64,000 nucleotides of DNA from Saturnia japonica (taxonomy: Eukaryota; Arthropoda; Insecta; Lepidoptera; Saturniidae), in the NCBI GenBank assembly GCA_033032175.1, contig CM065311.1, positions 737,190-801,189 of the forward strand. The letters run 5' to 3'. Of the stretch, positions 42,217 to 55,230 are shown one piece after another; positions within the stretch are counted from its first letter, which is position 1; the number at the start of each line of letters is the position of its first letter. Both the position numbers and the translations under genes were made by a program. Under the pieces are notes generated by a model. The model was not told where the DNA came from, did not search any database, and was given only the letters and a program-made list of their open reading frames with translations.

Positions 42217-45178
42217 CATCATCATCTTCATTTCAGCCGCAGGACGTCCACTGCTGAACATAGGCCTCCCCCATAGATCTCCAGAGCGACCGATCTTGAG
42301 CGGCCTGCACCCAACGGCTCCCAGCGACCTTTATTATGTCATCTTTCCATCTAGTGGGGGGCCGTCCTACGCTGCACTTTCCGGTGCGTGGTCTCCACAC
42401 GAGAACCTTTCTGCCCCAACGGCCGTCAGTTCTCCGAACTATGTGCCCCGCCCACTGCCACTTCAACTTGCTAATCCTTTTGGCTATGTCGGTTACCTTA
42501 GTTTGTCTACGGATCTCCTCATTTCTGATTCGATCTCGTAGAGAAACACCAAGCATAGCCCTCTCCATAGCTCGCTGAGCGACCTTGAGCTTTCTTATGA
42601 GGCCCACAGTGAGCGACCACGTCTCTGTGCCGTATGTCATCACTGGCAACACACACTGGTCAAAGACTTTCGTCTTGAGGCACTGAGGTATTTTGGACGA
42701 GAAAACGTCGCGCAGTTTTCCGAACGCTGCCCAGCCGAGTTGGATTCGTCGACTGACCTCTTTTTCAAAGTTGGACCTACCTAACTGGACTGTTTGTCCC
42801 AGGTAGACATATTCTTCAACAACTTCTAGACAAGAGTTCCCAACTGATACTGGGGTGGGCACCACATGGACATTCGACATGATTTTCGTCTTGTCCATGT
42901 TCATTTTAAGGCCCACCTGTTGAGAAACTTTGTCGAGGCCATCGAGCATTGTGCCAAGATCTTCCAGCGATTCTGCCATGACTACGATGTCATCAGCAAA
43001 TCGAAGGTGAGTGATGTACTCGCCATTGACATTGATGCCGAGTCCTTGCCATTCCAGGAGCTTGAAAGCGTCCTCTAGAGCGGCGGTAAACAGTTTCGGA
43101 GATATAACGTCTCCCTGTCTAACGCCTCTTCTCAAAGGAATTGCCTTCGTGCACTGCTCCTATACTCGGACCGACATGGTGGCGTTGTTGTACAAGCACT
43201 TCAACACTTCGATATATCGATAGTCAATACGGCACCGCTGGAGAGACTGCAATACTGCCCAGGTTTCGACCGAATCAAAGGCTTTTTCGTAGTCCACGAA
43301 CGCTAAGCATAAAGGCAGATTATACTCCTCAGTCTTCTGTATAATCTGCCGCAGCGTATAGATGTGGTCTACGGTGCTAAAGCCTTTTCGGAAACCGGCT
43401 TGTTCGGGAGGCTGGAAATCATCAAACTTGTGCTCGAGACGATTCGTGATGACCCTCGAAAACAGCTTATAAACATGGCTCAGCAACGAGATGGGCCGAT
43501 AGTTCTTCAATAAGGTTTTATCACCTTTCTTGAAGAGCAGGACCACCACGCTGCCGCCCCACGTTTCCGACGTTTTACGCTCGAGTATAACGGAATTAAA
43601 GAGCTTCTGCAGGACCTTAAGTACCGGTGTTCCACCCGCTTTAAGAAGCTCTGATGTAATTCCGTCATCACCCGGTGCCTTGTTGTTCTTAAGCTGCTTA
43701 AGGGCCATCCTAATCTCGTACAGAGTGATGTCGGGGATATCTTCGGTATAGTGTCGGGTCAGCCCGGCTCTCGGATCTTTAGCCGGGCTGGTAACAGGCT
43801 TAGTTGACGAGGTATATAACTGTCCATAGAACCTTTCGATCTCCCTTAATACCTCTGGCTTGGTGGACGCTACGCTGCCATCGTCCATTTTCAGCTTCGT
43901 CAACTGTCTCTGCCCAATAGATGCATTCCTTGCGAACACTTTGGAGCCTTTATTGTGCTCTATCGTCTCTTTAATACTTTTGGTATTGTAAGACCGGACA
44001 TCGTGTCGCAATGATTTATGAATAGATCTATTGAGCTGCCTATAGGACTTAGCATCATCGGAAGACTGCAGCGCCATACCACGCCGATCCGCCATGAGTT
44101 TTCGGGTTTGATCTGATATCTTTTGAGTCCTATTGCTACGGTGAGTTTTAAAGAACTTGGACCCAACCGCATGGACAGTTTCTACCAGCCTATTACTAAT
44201 ATCATCTACGTAGACGCAACTATCTAGGCAATCGAATTGGTTTTTCAATTCTAGTTGAAAGCTCTCGGGGTTTTGGAGTTGAGCATTAGAGGGTCGGAGC
44301 GTAGACTTCATCAGGCGAGACCTTTCTATTTTTAGATTGATATTCAATGTGCCTCTAACCATTCGGTGATCACTGCCGGTTTTCACTCTGTGGATCACAG
44401 TGACATCATTGAATATTTGTCTCTTCGTGGTCATGATGAAGTCTATCTCATTTTTCGTGGAACCATCGGGGCTCATCCAGGTCTATTTCCTATGAGGTGG
44501 CTTCTGGAAGAAAGAGTTCATCATAAAGAGTCCCACTTTTTCTATAAAATCGGCCAACCTCTGGCCCCTAGGGTTCCGTTGCCCATAACCAAATTGCCCC
44601 ACTCCCAACTCTTCACCATCTCTTTTGCCCAGCTTTGCGTTAAAGTCTCCCATTACAACAGTGAAGTGGGTTTTCGAGGTATGTATGGCCCTACTAATGT
44701 CCTCATACAAAACCTCCACTTCATCATCAAGGTGTGCCGAGGTCGGTGCGTAAACCTGTATGACCTTCAACGAATATCTTTTGGATATTCTGAGTATCAG
44801 GTACGCTACCCTGCTCGACACACTGTCGATGGTCACGATGTTGTTAATGAGAGATTTCCGGACGATAAACCGGATTTCATGATTATCGTGTCCTCGCCCT
44901 CTCTTCGGACTTCTGATAATCCTATAAGATCCCAGCGTAACTTGTCTATTTCCTCTTCCAGCTCGACAATCTTCTCGTCAGTCCTCAAAGTGCGATTATT
45001 ATATGTTGCCAGGGCCAGTAGTCGTGGGGATCGGTAGCTGGAACTCTTCCGGGGATTCTTAGCACCCCCTGCCCCGCCGTTACCATAGCCGCTACCGAAA
45101 CTAGGAATAGCGGGGCCACCGGGGACTGGGGGCCTGGTCGTTCTTGTCGTTTTCATTGGGGGGAAATAATAATAAATA
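42217..45178 (-). mobile_element. RTE-clade LINE, nearly full length but inactive
   Basis: A 2962-bp insertion flanked by ATATAAACATT at 42206-42216 and 45179-45189 (11-bp duplication). It ends with the typical lepidopteran RTE 3' end (GGACGTCCACTGCTGAAC on the plus strand) and a short GATGATGATG tail. It is inserted in a minus-strand Helitron whose halves are 41916-42216 and 45190-45280. Confidence 0.93.
42233..45156 (-). pseudogene. RTE LINE polyprotein (endonuclease plus reverse transcriptase), broken
   Basis: Begins at ATG 45156 (MKTTRTTRPPVPGG), enters the endonuclease (LALATYNNRTLRTDEK, LIGLSEVRREGED), then has a deletion and frameshift near 44850. The second frame runs 44836-42233: VVMGDFNAKLG, then a TAG at 44485-44483, then GSDHRMVRG, KNYRPISLLS, AFVDYEKAFDSVE (motif A), a second TAG at 43162-43160, GVRQGDVISPKLF and FADD (motif C), ending QQWTSCG. 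Both stops are single-base changes in an otherwise continuous frame. Motif order fits the RTE clade. Broken ORFs mean it cannot move on its own. Confidence 0.92.
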
Positions 45179-45189
45179 ATATAAACATT
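45179..45189. repeat. RTE target-site duplication, right copy
   Basis: ATATAAACATT, matching 42206-42216. Confidence 0.85.
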
Positions 45190-45888
45190 AACCAATCCAA
45201 ATCAAACTGTAAGTCTTCAGTACACGCAATACGCTTATAAAAGGTACCGAAAGCTTTTGCTTCACGCATTAATATATAGAAGATGAGGTGCATAAAAAGG
45301 GCCTCCACCAGTGTCGATATCTGAGTACACTGATGAGGTGGCTGGACTCTTTAAATTAGTTGCTCTTTATTATTAAAGAGATAAACACTATTTATGGAAT
45401 ATACTAAAGTTATGCAACCTTGGGCCTGACACGTGCAAATTGTCTAAAAAAATTAAAAAACTTTACTGGTTTTTAGCACTCTTTTCACTTTCATTGGGGT
45501 TTTTTTTTTTTTTCAAATAATTTTATGGAAATTTTAAAGAACGACCTTAAGTTTACTTCGAATACGAATTTCCGACTGCTTCCTTTGTGATCAATATTTT
45601 TCAGTTTCTTTGAAATAAGTTCCTATTTGATATGCATTGTTGGAGAGCTAAGAAAACGGTTAGGTTTTTAAAATAATCTAAAAGCTAAGTTTCTTAACGT
45701 TTTATTTTAAAGTGAAAACTTCTTTAGCATCGTTGTGATTTGAAAGTCGATGAAACGAAAAAGCGAAACCAACAGTAAAAAGATACAGACACATAAATTC
45801 ATAAGTTTTTACGTGGGAGAAAATGAGATAGGAAAGTTTTAGGCAATGGTAAAATGATAAAAAAGAGGTTTGTTGCCATGCAATAATG

Positions 45889-46108
45889 AATTTTACTACC
45901 TCACTAAAAGGGTACGAAACAAAAACTTTTTAGACAACACCTATGACATTCTGTTACTGATTGATATTGTGTTAGGTTACCATGGATATTTCAAATTAAA
46001 TTTTATTACCTCACCAAAAAGGCACGAAACAAAAACTTTTTAGACAACATTATCGACATTCTGTTACTGATTGATATTGTGTTAGGTTACCGTGGATATT
46101 TCAAACAT
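45889..46108. repeat. 110-bp tandem duplication
   Basis: Two units, 45889-45998 and 45999-46108, share GAAACAAAAACTTTTTAGAC and GACATTCTGTTACTGATTGA with few differences. Non-coding. Confidence 0.85.
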
Positions 46109-46724
46109 GCATTAATTGAAAATGATATTGTTAATAATGATTGTGAGTATTTGTATGTACATTTTAATAAAATTTAAATTAGTGTGTATTTGATCATTTT
46201 CTGAATTAAAAAAAAACATAGATGTGAAGGTTTCAATTCTACCTCGTGTGACTTGCACACATATATTTTTTTGTTTTTAAGGCATTTTAGTGGAAAAAAT
46301 TCTCAATAAAATATTGAAATAATATTGTTTTTCGTCTCGCATTTTAAAATTAAACTAATAATTGTTGTTTTAATATTGATAAATAGCCAGCGTTTAATCG
46401 TTTTTATAAATCAGAAAAAAAAATAAGATTTAAATTGATACTTTTTTTTAAATAAATGTACGATGTTGCATTTTTTACTTATTTTGTCTTAATAACCCTG
46501 TATAATGTATATAGATCATATGATTTGTGCCGACTCGATACAAGAGGAAGAATTTATTTCAATATATCAAGTGATATATTCATGAACCGTACTGGAAGGT
46601 GGTATGATTTTGTGGAGTCATTTTGATCTACGTGGGTTTGTAAATTACAACGAACTTGAGCTTTCTATGAATGAAATAAAATAGCAAAATGTATTCACGA
46701 GTGTTTTCGGCCAGCTGCAGCCTA

Positions 46725-46870
46725 TTTCACCAACTGAAATTATTATTATTATTATATATTTTTTAATATTCTTAATGCACAAAAAAGGACAAATGGAGGA
46801 CTTAATGCTAAAAAGCATTCTCTACCAGTCTTCCAGGGGAGCAAGAGAAAAGTATATGCAAGGTGTGCAT
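46725..46870 (+). repeat. Repeat remnant with (ATT)n
   Basis: An (ATT)n run at about 46740-46755, then CACAAAAAAGGACAAATGG and AGCATTCTCTACCAGTCTTC, resembling a LINE-associated repeat. No coding frame. Confidence 0.4.
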
Positions 46871-48512
46871 AATATTTGGTTTAAAAAAAATGTAGCTAAT
46901 ATTCAATTGCTCCAAATAAAAACTACGTAGCGAATACTTGAAAGAATCCTGGAAGTTAGCTTGTCGGATGTTGATAAGAAGTGAATTTCACAGTCGTGCT
47001 GCTGTTACGGCGAAGGTTTGGTCGCGAAAATTAGTATGATAACTTAGTATACTGGGAATTAAAGAATCAGAAGACCTTAGCTCTCTATTACGCGTATCCG
47101 CGAGAGATTGAAATAGTGTTTTTAAATATCTAGGGGATTTGGTATTATTAATTACGGAGAAAAAAAAAGTCTTCTTACATTCCTACGTTGACGAATAGGT
47201 AGCTATTTCAACCTGGCTCGGTATACAGATACAGTTGTAAGTAATATATATGTATCTATTTATTTTTATTTTATTTATTTACTATACATTCTGCCTATTT
47301 ATGTTATAACTTTGACAACTTTTTATTTTTATTACACTACGACAATATTTTTTTCCGCAATACAGTTGGTTAACCGAAAGAAAAACAATTTATCGCAGTG
47401 TACAAAATATGTCATTAGTGGACTTAAGATAGTTGTGTGATGCTGTATTTAGGTTATAATGGGACTGACATGTTCTTTTTGAACCCAAGTCACTAAATTA
47501 AAAATAGACAAAAAAAAACATCAAAATCGGTTAATAAACAAAGAAGTTATGGCTGGCCATAAAAAAATCGAATTAGTAACCTCCTCCTTTTTTTAAGTCG
47601 TTTAAAAAAAAGTAGTAAAAAGTATTCATTCATTAATTTAGCCTTACTGTCTAGTTTGCCTTCGAGATCATCTTCACATACATTATCAGTCAATTGTCGT
47701 AAAATGTTAGAGAAAAAAAAACTAAATCCAACAATTTTCTTAAGTTTTAACCGATCATTGAAAATCTACAAACGTTTTAGCGACGTAGTAAATTCAGTGT
47801 TGAAAGTTTTCATCCACGAATAAAATCCGTATGTCCAAAAGTGAATATTCGTTTATCTCGCATCACAAATCCCCCGTTCGATTACATTTCACAAATGGCA
47901 ATTAATCTCTTTTATCTTTTGTGTTTCAGCTATAAATCCTCATAATACCAGAGACGTGACTGCTTCGACAAAATGAATTTTAAATAACGCCGTAAAATGA
48001 ATATTACTACGTTGATATATAATGTAGTAGCATACTGGAATAGCTATTTAAAACAAGTAGCTACAGAAAGCATGTTGTAGCATTGCTCAAGATCTTTATG
48101 CGAAGGGGAAAATGCACGTAGGATGCGCACGACACTGGATACTGCTACTTTAGTTTATTTTATTTACGATGAACCCTAATTCGTTTTCTAAAATAAATGT
48201 AGCCTAAGTTACTCCTTATAACATCACCTATCTGCCAGTGAAAGTCTCGTCAAAATCGGTCCAATCGTTTCGAAGTTTAGCCAGAACAAACAAAGAAACA
48301 AAGAGACAAAAAATTTAAAATCTTTTTTTTTTTGTTATAATTACCGTAGATTCTTTCACATGCATTTTAGATTCTCAGTTCTTGCCCAACATACAGCGTG
48401 TTGTAAAGGACAAAAATTCTTTGTCGTATCTAGTACTCGTGTATTATTTATTAACTGAATGCATATTAAAGATATTTTCTGTAGATCACTTTCGTTGAGC
48501 TTTTCTGTACAT

Positions 48513-48790
48513 AGATATAATTAATAAAGTTGAAGTGTCTGTTTGCAGCTAACAACAACAAATAACAACTTTTTATTACTAAATGCATATGAAAGTATAT
48601 ACTGTACTAAAAACAAAACACCAATTGATAAAATTTTTAGCTGTGTGTCTGTTTGTTCCGGGTAATATTCGAAATGGTTAGACCGATTTTAACAAGACTT
48701 TCACTGGTAGATAGCTTATGTAATAACGAGTAACTTAGGCCACTTTTATTTTGGTACGAGTTAGGGTTCCGTACAAATAAAAAAAACTGG
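48513..48790 (+). mobile_element. Helitron family B, partial
   Basis: Shares TTGAAGTGTCTGTTTG, AACAACTTTTTA, GAAAGTATATAC and GGTTAGACCGATTTTAAC with the copy at 56181 in the same order. The 3' end is not identified. Confidence 0.6.
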
Positions 48791-48959
48791 TACACCTCTG
48801 CCTAACCCTCCGGGGATACAGGCTTGATGGTATGTTATGATTTAATAACAGAAAAAACCTATAAAGAATTAATTTGAAAAAAATACAGAAAGATGGAATT
48901 TAATCCCGTTAGGATGCAGTTCTGTTTGAAATTACTTATACGTGGCTGTAAGCTGCAGA

Positions 48960-49050
48960 TTTTAAGCTTAATGCGTGTAAGGAAGACTGAGATTTGGCAT
49001 GGTTAAAGTTTATAAGGAGAAGAATTGCAGAGGAATCCAGAAAACTTTAT
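48960..49050 (+). mobile_element. Helitron family A fragment
   Basis: Only the inner 5' part remains: GCGTGTAAGGAAGACTGAGA then TTTGGCATGGTTAAAGTTTA and AGGAGAAGAATTGCAGA. No ends are seen. Confidence 0.6.
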
Positions 49051-51099
49051 TTATTTGTATAGATTTCAAACATTCTCACATATTTTACGATATCATATAT
49101 TGACTATATAACTAGTCAGTACAAGCAAACAAATGTATATGACACCTATTATAAAACTAGTTTTAAATAAAAGTGGACATCAAAATCCAGGCAAATAGCT
49201 TTTTACTGAAAGTAAAAAACAATTTAAAAAACAATTTTAGTTTTCTACAAGTTTCAGGACGGAGTACGTAAAACTTAAAGAACAAGTTAGCGGCAGCTTT
49301 GCACTCGAGTAAAATAGTCTGCCTTAAGCCGCACTTTTCATGTTCACTGATTTATAATTTTCAATTTTAACACTTAGAAGTTAATTTTTAAACACATTTC
49401 TTTTTACCTTTTTCTCTAATCTGTGCCTATATATACTAATATAACAAAGCGCAATAGTTTTGTGTTTGTTTGTTTGTTTATTTAAACACGATAATCCCTG
49501 AAATGACATGTCGGATCCAAAAATTCTTTTTTATATGATAGGCAGACTCTCGGGAAATAATATAGGCTATCTATTATTAGGCTACAACTCCCAGATACCC
49601 TTAAGTATTGATTTTTGTTACGTAAGTCGGAAGTCGAGGCCCTTCCGAACTAATTTATCCGCGTGTGCTGGCGTAATCCTTAATGATACGGAAATACAAT
49701 GTTCAACAAATATATTTGTCATTAGTATATCTAAAAAAAATCTGCGATAGCATATGTCTATTTCTTAAACATAAGTTACAATAAGGTATTTTGTTGTACA
49801 AAGATTTGTTGAAAATTAAAAAGTGATTTATAAGCATTATTTTTAAATATGGCATATTAATTCTTATGAAAAAAGTTACTTCATCATAAAGATTATAAAG
49901 TTAAATTTTGTTCTTTATAGTATGCTATTTGGACACAGTTTCGGAGATAATGAAAAATTAAAATAATTTGTAGTTGCGGGAAGAACAATTATGATAGACT
50001 ACACTGATGCATTGGTGGCGCGTGTTTTGTCAGATAAAATTAATACGGGTGGGCACAGCTGGTAAATAAATAAGTCCGTGGATTTGAAAATTATTATCAT
50101 TTACCTTGGAAGATCAGTTAGATCAGATCTATTTTAAATTTTACTAATTCAAACATGAACAATGTATTTATGAGATCGGATATAATAAACGTTTGAATCG
50201 AACAACTAGAGTTAATCTGTTAACAAGTAGGTATCATTGATAATCTTTACAGACACGATTCGAGTTATTGAAAGTATGGTTTGAAGTGAATAATAATTGT
50301 ATGAAAACTTTATATTAAATACAATTTTGTATTTATCTACCTACCTATACATTTTTATTTTTTTGTAATGTATCTCGTAGAAATAGTATTCAGAAGATAC
50401 GTAGTTCCCAAATCGACAGGCTTTAAAAATTATCAATAATCTGAGTCAATAATACCTTTAGAAATCATAATATATGAGTAAAAATAAAATTGCGAGACGA
50501 AAGTTATTGCTGCTTAATAATAAACATGTTCGGAGCCGCGGTCACAGCTTGTTTATCATTATAAATAGAAGAGTACGCTCGTGTGTCCATAAATCACTCA
50601 TTACTATTTATAAAAAAAATTTCGTCCTGCGAAACAGGCGAGCAACAGATAGTCATAAATCAATTTACATTAAGAATAAATGAATTTAAATTATCCAGTA
50701 ATTGAATAAATTTTGTGACTGTGAGTATATTATAAAGATTCTAAACAAGATTTAGATTCAACAAAGCAATAATTTTCCTTGAAGTCCTTGAAAAATATGT
50801 TTTTTGACGTGATATGGTATAGACGAGAGGGCGTTTGGTGTATGTGGGGTAGCACGGGGTAGCGCGGGGTGGAATGGCATTAGAGGCAGGCGCGAGGCGT
50901 CTCGTATCAAAGGACTTTATATTTTTATAGGTTTTAACATTAAAAGAATTCTATGAATAAATCATTAAACATATGTAGATATATTATAATTTATTTTCCA
51001 AACGTGGTGAGATTTTTCAAGTATTTTCTCATACATTAATGATTTACCTTTTTATAATACATATTTATAATCAAATTAAAGTTTGTGTTCACGTAATTT
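49051..51099. other. AT-rich DNA with Helitron-like remnants
   Basis: 49430-49600 resembles the common ACTAATATTATAAAGC-type Helitron (AACACGATAATCCCTGAAAT, ATAGGCTATCTATTATTAGG). No gene seen. Confidence 0.45.
50474..50560 (+). mobile_element. Decayed Helitron-like 3' end
   Basis: TGAGTAAAAATAAAATTGCG then GTTCGGAGCCGCGGTCACAG and CTTG. It matches the repeat at 385-455 but with a mutated terminus. A 69-codon open frame here is chance. Confidence 0.45.
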
Positions 51100-51240
51100 A
51101 AATATATATTAAACTTTTGATACGTGAAGAGAAAACTTTGTACCCACTTGTATGCATATTGCGCGCTTAGTGTAGTGTGTGATTTGCCATAGTTAAAGTT
51201 TATATACAGGAGAATTGCAAAAAATAAAACATTCATTGTA
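51100..51240 (+). mobile_element. Helitron family A fragment (5' part)
   Basis: Matches ATACGTGAAG, ATTGCGCGC and TTGCCATAGTTAAAGTTTAT of family A, then loses similarity after 51240. No 3' end is seen. Confidence 0.6.
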
Positions 51241-51959
51241 TACGTTCATACAGCAAATGTTAAATATATTTAAATAATTACTCTATACCTACTAATATTA
51301 AAAGACAATTTTCAACAAAAAAGAAAACCAATTTTAATGATTTTGAAAAGTTCCCTTGTCTATCTTCGAAGTTCAAAGTTCAATCCCAATGAAATTAAAA
51401 AGGGTCCACCCTTGAGGTATCTTCTATTGAACAAAAAGAGAATCGTCCAAATCGGTTTATAACCAAAGAAGTTATGGCTCAACATCTATAAAAAAATATT
51501 TATACATTCAAATTCAGTAACCACGCATCTTTTAAGGTTATAAATTTCAAACTCAAAACTTTACCTATTAGATTACGTTCGAATCTCGAACACTGGGCGA
51601 CAACTAATAGTTATTAATTTGACAATGAAAGCAGTGGGAATTCGTTGCTTACCAATCTGTAATTTCAGTGAAATATAAAAAAAACTGTGTCAACTAAAAT
51701 TATCGAAGATTTTATTTATGCAACGTCAGGTTTGATGATCGTTTGTTTAATCCAGTTGAAAATACATTGGCTTTTATCTTTATAATATTAAGCATTTGCT
51801 TCAACATAAAATTGTTTGTTTATCTCTGTTTACTCTATGTCTAGAGGAAATTATAATATTATGATAATCAAAGAAAACATTTGACAATGTGCTTAGACCT
51901 ACGCAAAGTTTGCAGCTGACTATTTATTTTAAGAGAGTTTATTGCGAAAATATAGTGTT

Positions 51960-52205
51960 TTTTTACATTGATAAACCCACCACAATCTAACCTAACGTTA
52001 TTCGTAAGATGGTAGGTGGCATGCTAAACCTAGTGGGGGAACTGCCTCTCAAGTGCAGCTGCTGGAACACACCTATATGTGCTTTGCAACATTTCAACTT
52101 GAGAGTGGTAGTTATAAAATAGTGCGGTAGGCTTTAGAAAATACGGTAACACCGTGCTATGCCTTTATCACAATGTTTTCCTTCATCGAAAGGTCAGAAA
52201 CTTTA
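51960..52205 (+). repeat. Interspersed repeat family D
   Basis: CCACAATCTAACCTAACG, AAGTGCAGCTGCTGGAACAC, ATTTCAACTTGAGAGTGG and AATGTTTTCCTTCATCGAAA follow family D order. A Jockey fragment lies just after it. Confidence 0.55.
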
Positions 52206-52212
52206 TAGGACT

Positions 52213-52499
52213 CTTTTTTTTATCGATCTGACCTTACTGTTAGCCTGGTGAGCCCTATCCAAAAACAGCCGCTGATGGCTTTTAAAGCTTTACCGGGATT
52301 GGGGGCGAGCGCTGAAGGCACTCAGCCGCGAAAGCGTAGGCAACAAGCGCGAAAGGGTACCAAAGTGGCCGGACCTCGCCTTGCGCAGTTGCCGCGATTC
52401 CAAAGAAGTCGCGATCTGACTAATTCCCTATCCGTAAAATTCGAGCTAAACTGACATATACATATATACATGTCCATGCCTCTTGGGAGGAAGGAAGTA

Positions 52500-52511
<12 letters not shown>
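52213..52511 (-). mobile_element. 5'-truncated Jockey LINE 3' end
   Basis: A T-run at 52214-52221 is followed by the inverted Jockey 3' UTR (CTGACCTTACTGTTAGCC, GGGGCGAGCGCTGAAGGC, TTGGGAGGAAGGAAGT). It is bounded at its truncated end by a TA-rich microsatellite. No duplication was identified. Confidence 0.8.
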
Positions 52512-52539
<28 letters not shown>

Positions 52540-52540
52540 T
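52512..52540. repeat. (TA)n microsatellite
   Basis: A run of about 14 TA dinucleotides sits at the truncated end of the Jockey fragment. It probably expanded from the TATATG-rich part of the element's 3' UTR. Confidence 0.85.
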
Positions 52541-52600
52541 AAGGGCTCGAGCGTACGTCGATCGACACGGTGTCCGACCACGCTACCACTAAACTATCAT
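52541..52600 (-). other. tRNA-like SINE head fragment
   Basis: The minus strand reads TAGTTTAGTGGTAGCGTGG then GACACCG, which resembles a tRNA A-box half. No B-box follows, because the sequence meets the TA repeat. Probably a broken SINE head; a true tRNA gene is unlikely. Confidence 0.3.
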
Positions 52601-54934
52601 TATTTCAAATGTTATTTTAATTGTACTTTAGTTAACAGTTATATCGTATTTCATTGCTGTTATTATCGTAGATTTAGTATAGTATAGATCGGAAATAAAT
52701 TGAATAAGACGAGATCAAAAACAAAATACACTTGTGCGTATTATTTTGGTGATTTATTTGTTATGCAACTTAGGTAACTACATCTAGTTACAGTACATGT
52801 AACCACAATTAAACACGTCTACTAAACACTTTCAATCCTCACATTTTGCATAAATAAGCGAGTTTTGTATGATAACCATTTACATAGGCCGATGATAGCA
52901 CGTACGAAAATGGTCTCGTATCCCTATCTCGTTCTAACACTTGAATTCTTACACATTCTTTTAACTCTTTCGAGTGGTAACTCGAAGTAAGTGGTAAGAA
53001 GTATAGATCGGTAGATCTATTTATATTTTATCTATAGTTATTATTACCTTTAATAAAATTAAAATGTTTGCTTTATCAGACCAATTATTATGAAAAATAA
53101 GAGAGTTAAGTGGAAAAATTAGCTCCAGAACAAACTACGTACAATGTTTGTAGGTTCGTAAAAAAGTTTTTATATGCTTAAAGTTACAGGTCAGCAATTA
53201 AATATTGATCCATATTTCTTATGTACATAAAAATAACCAACGACATGTAGAATAGCAGCTCGTTGAACAAAATTATAAATTCATATTAACAAGGTTATCG
53301 CGGTCTGGTTTTTATAAAAGGGTTTCAACGCTAACAAATCCAGTGACCCGTTATAAATCAACCGCATAACGTATTATTTATTCAATTTTTTTTATTCATT
53401 GAAACACGCGAGCTTAATCCCTTAGTTACAGCCTAAAGGTACTTGAATTTTAAATGCGATACTTACTTTTTTATCACATTTATTAATTACTAAAACGTTT
53501 CCTTTCCCTTTAATATTTTGTGAGAAACAGTCGTAGCCTGGAGTTTTAATTTGGAGAGGGTCATAGATTGAAGTATCTCAAAGATTTAACATCGAACACA
53601 TTATAAAAAAATACAATTTTCTACGACAATTGAATATTATATTTAATTTGACTATGACCTCTCTCCTTCGATCCGCGTATAGTAAAATGACATTTTTACA
53701 GTACAATAAAAATATTTTTACAATAAAACTTAAGCAGACGATGAATGAAAAGAGAAACGTATAACTAGCTGTGCCTGCGATTACGTCCGCGTGGAATTTC
53801 GTATATGAAAAACAGCGATAAAAAGAGATAATATATATAGAGGTGTGCTGAAATTCGACATCGGCAATTCAACCGTGTTTCGGACTTTGTAAATGACTCG
53901 CATTCATAATTCGCAGTGTGGTACTTACGGTTAGCAATCAGATGTGCCTCACGCTTTTCACTACTCTCGAAAAATCGATATAAATTTACGCTGTAAACTA
54001 AATCTAATACGTCGTTCCCTACAGGTTTCTGGGGTGTGTAAATTTCCTAGTATCTCGTTGACTTAAAGTTAAAGTCAGTAGTTCAATCTCAACATTTAAT
54101 TTAAACCCAACTCGTAACCTAATGAATCAAAAGTCCTTTGAGAATACCCAAGTAAAATCATTTAAATATCAACTGATATTATCCGCAAGATATAAGTGCT
54201 GAATCGTTCAATCTAAAAACTTTAACAATCCTTTAGGAAAAGTTCAGTTTATTTAATTTAATACATATTTGATATAATTATATATTACACGTTTTAAATT
54301 GAATAATGGTGTATTATAGTATGTTTGTTTTAGTATAATTTAATAAAAAATCTTGATAGCGTAAAAAACAACAAACAACGACATCAATACAATTGATGAT
54401 TAAACTTTAGAACTAGAAAAAAGGAAAATAAACTACTAAATGCCATCAATGAATAATTGTGATAAATGAACACGTTCGTGTTTTAAATTACGTGAAGATA
54501 ACATAATTTGGATTAATTTCGTACAATGTCACTTTATTTCACTCTGTATTGAAAATATATAACAGTATTACCTACATATAATACATAAGTACATTCTTCT
54601 TTTATATACACTTAACTTAAACATAATTTATACATTATCTACACCATGTAAATGCCCATAGGTGTAAAATTGCATCCTAAATGTTATTACATTCTATAAG
54701 TTACAATCATATCAAAACTTCATTAAATTTGGTCAAGTAGTTTCTGCGTTATTGGCGTACAAATTAACAAACAGACATATACTTCCAACCCAACCAACCC
54801 TTCCGCAGTCGTCCTCCTTTTTTCTTCTGCTCTTTACTGTTTTATTATATGCATAGATGTTGATTATATAAACATAGGACCGTCGCACGTCGTTGTGGCC
54901 TGTAGTCTATATTATCTAAATCTTCAAATACTTT
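52601..54934. other. AT-rich intergenic DNA
   Basis: A decayed minus-strand Helitron-like end (CTAG at 53766, then CTGTGCCTGCGATTACGTCC) is the only recognisable feature. Confidence 0.45.
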
Positions 54935-55121
54935 ATATATAAAAGGAAATGGTGAGATCATGACTGACTGACTGATCTATCAACACATAGCTCAAACCAC
55001 TGAAGGGATTGGGCTGAAATTTGGCACGCAAATATTTATTATGAAGTAGGCATCCGCTAAGAACGGATTTCTGAAAATGCAACCCAAACTTGGTGAGAGC
55101 GAAACCGCGGACAAAAGCTAG
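54935..55121 (+). mobile_element. Non-autonomous Helitron-like element
   Basis: Starts near TATATATAAAAGGAAATGG, has TGACTGACTGACTGATC and CTGAAATTTGGCACGC, and ends GAAACCGCGGACAAAAG then CTAG at 55118-55121. The arrangement is typical of lepidopteran Helitrons. Confidence 0.6.
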
Positions 55122-55230
55122 TGTTCAATAGTGGACGTCTCTCGTTTGAACTCATATTTTGATGATGTTAATCTGTGATCCAGTCGATGCATGGGATAAA
55201 ATTTTCAAAAGCACTCTTACACATATAATA

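Larger units (their letters stand above)
41916..45280 (-). mobile_element. Non-autonomous Helitron, family A, split by the RTE LINE
   Basis: The left half 41916-42216 and right half 45190-45280 rejoin into one family A copy. The 3' hairpin GGTCGAAATTCGACC is present, but the terminal CTAG has become GTAG. The inverted 5' end (CGCATTAATATATAGA) is at 45280. Confidence 0.85.
45281..48512. other. AT-rich DNA with old repeats
   Basis: Holds the 110-bp duplication, the ATT-associated remnant, and a Helitron-like module near 48225-48300. No gene seen. Confidence 0.5.

Noticed and set aside
44366..45037. 223-codon plus-strand open frame
   Set aside because: It is antisense to the RTE endonuclease region, which is recognisable on the minus strand.
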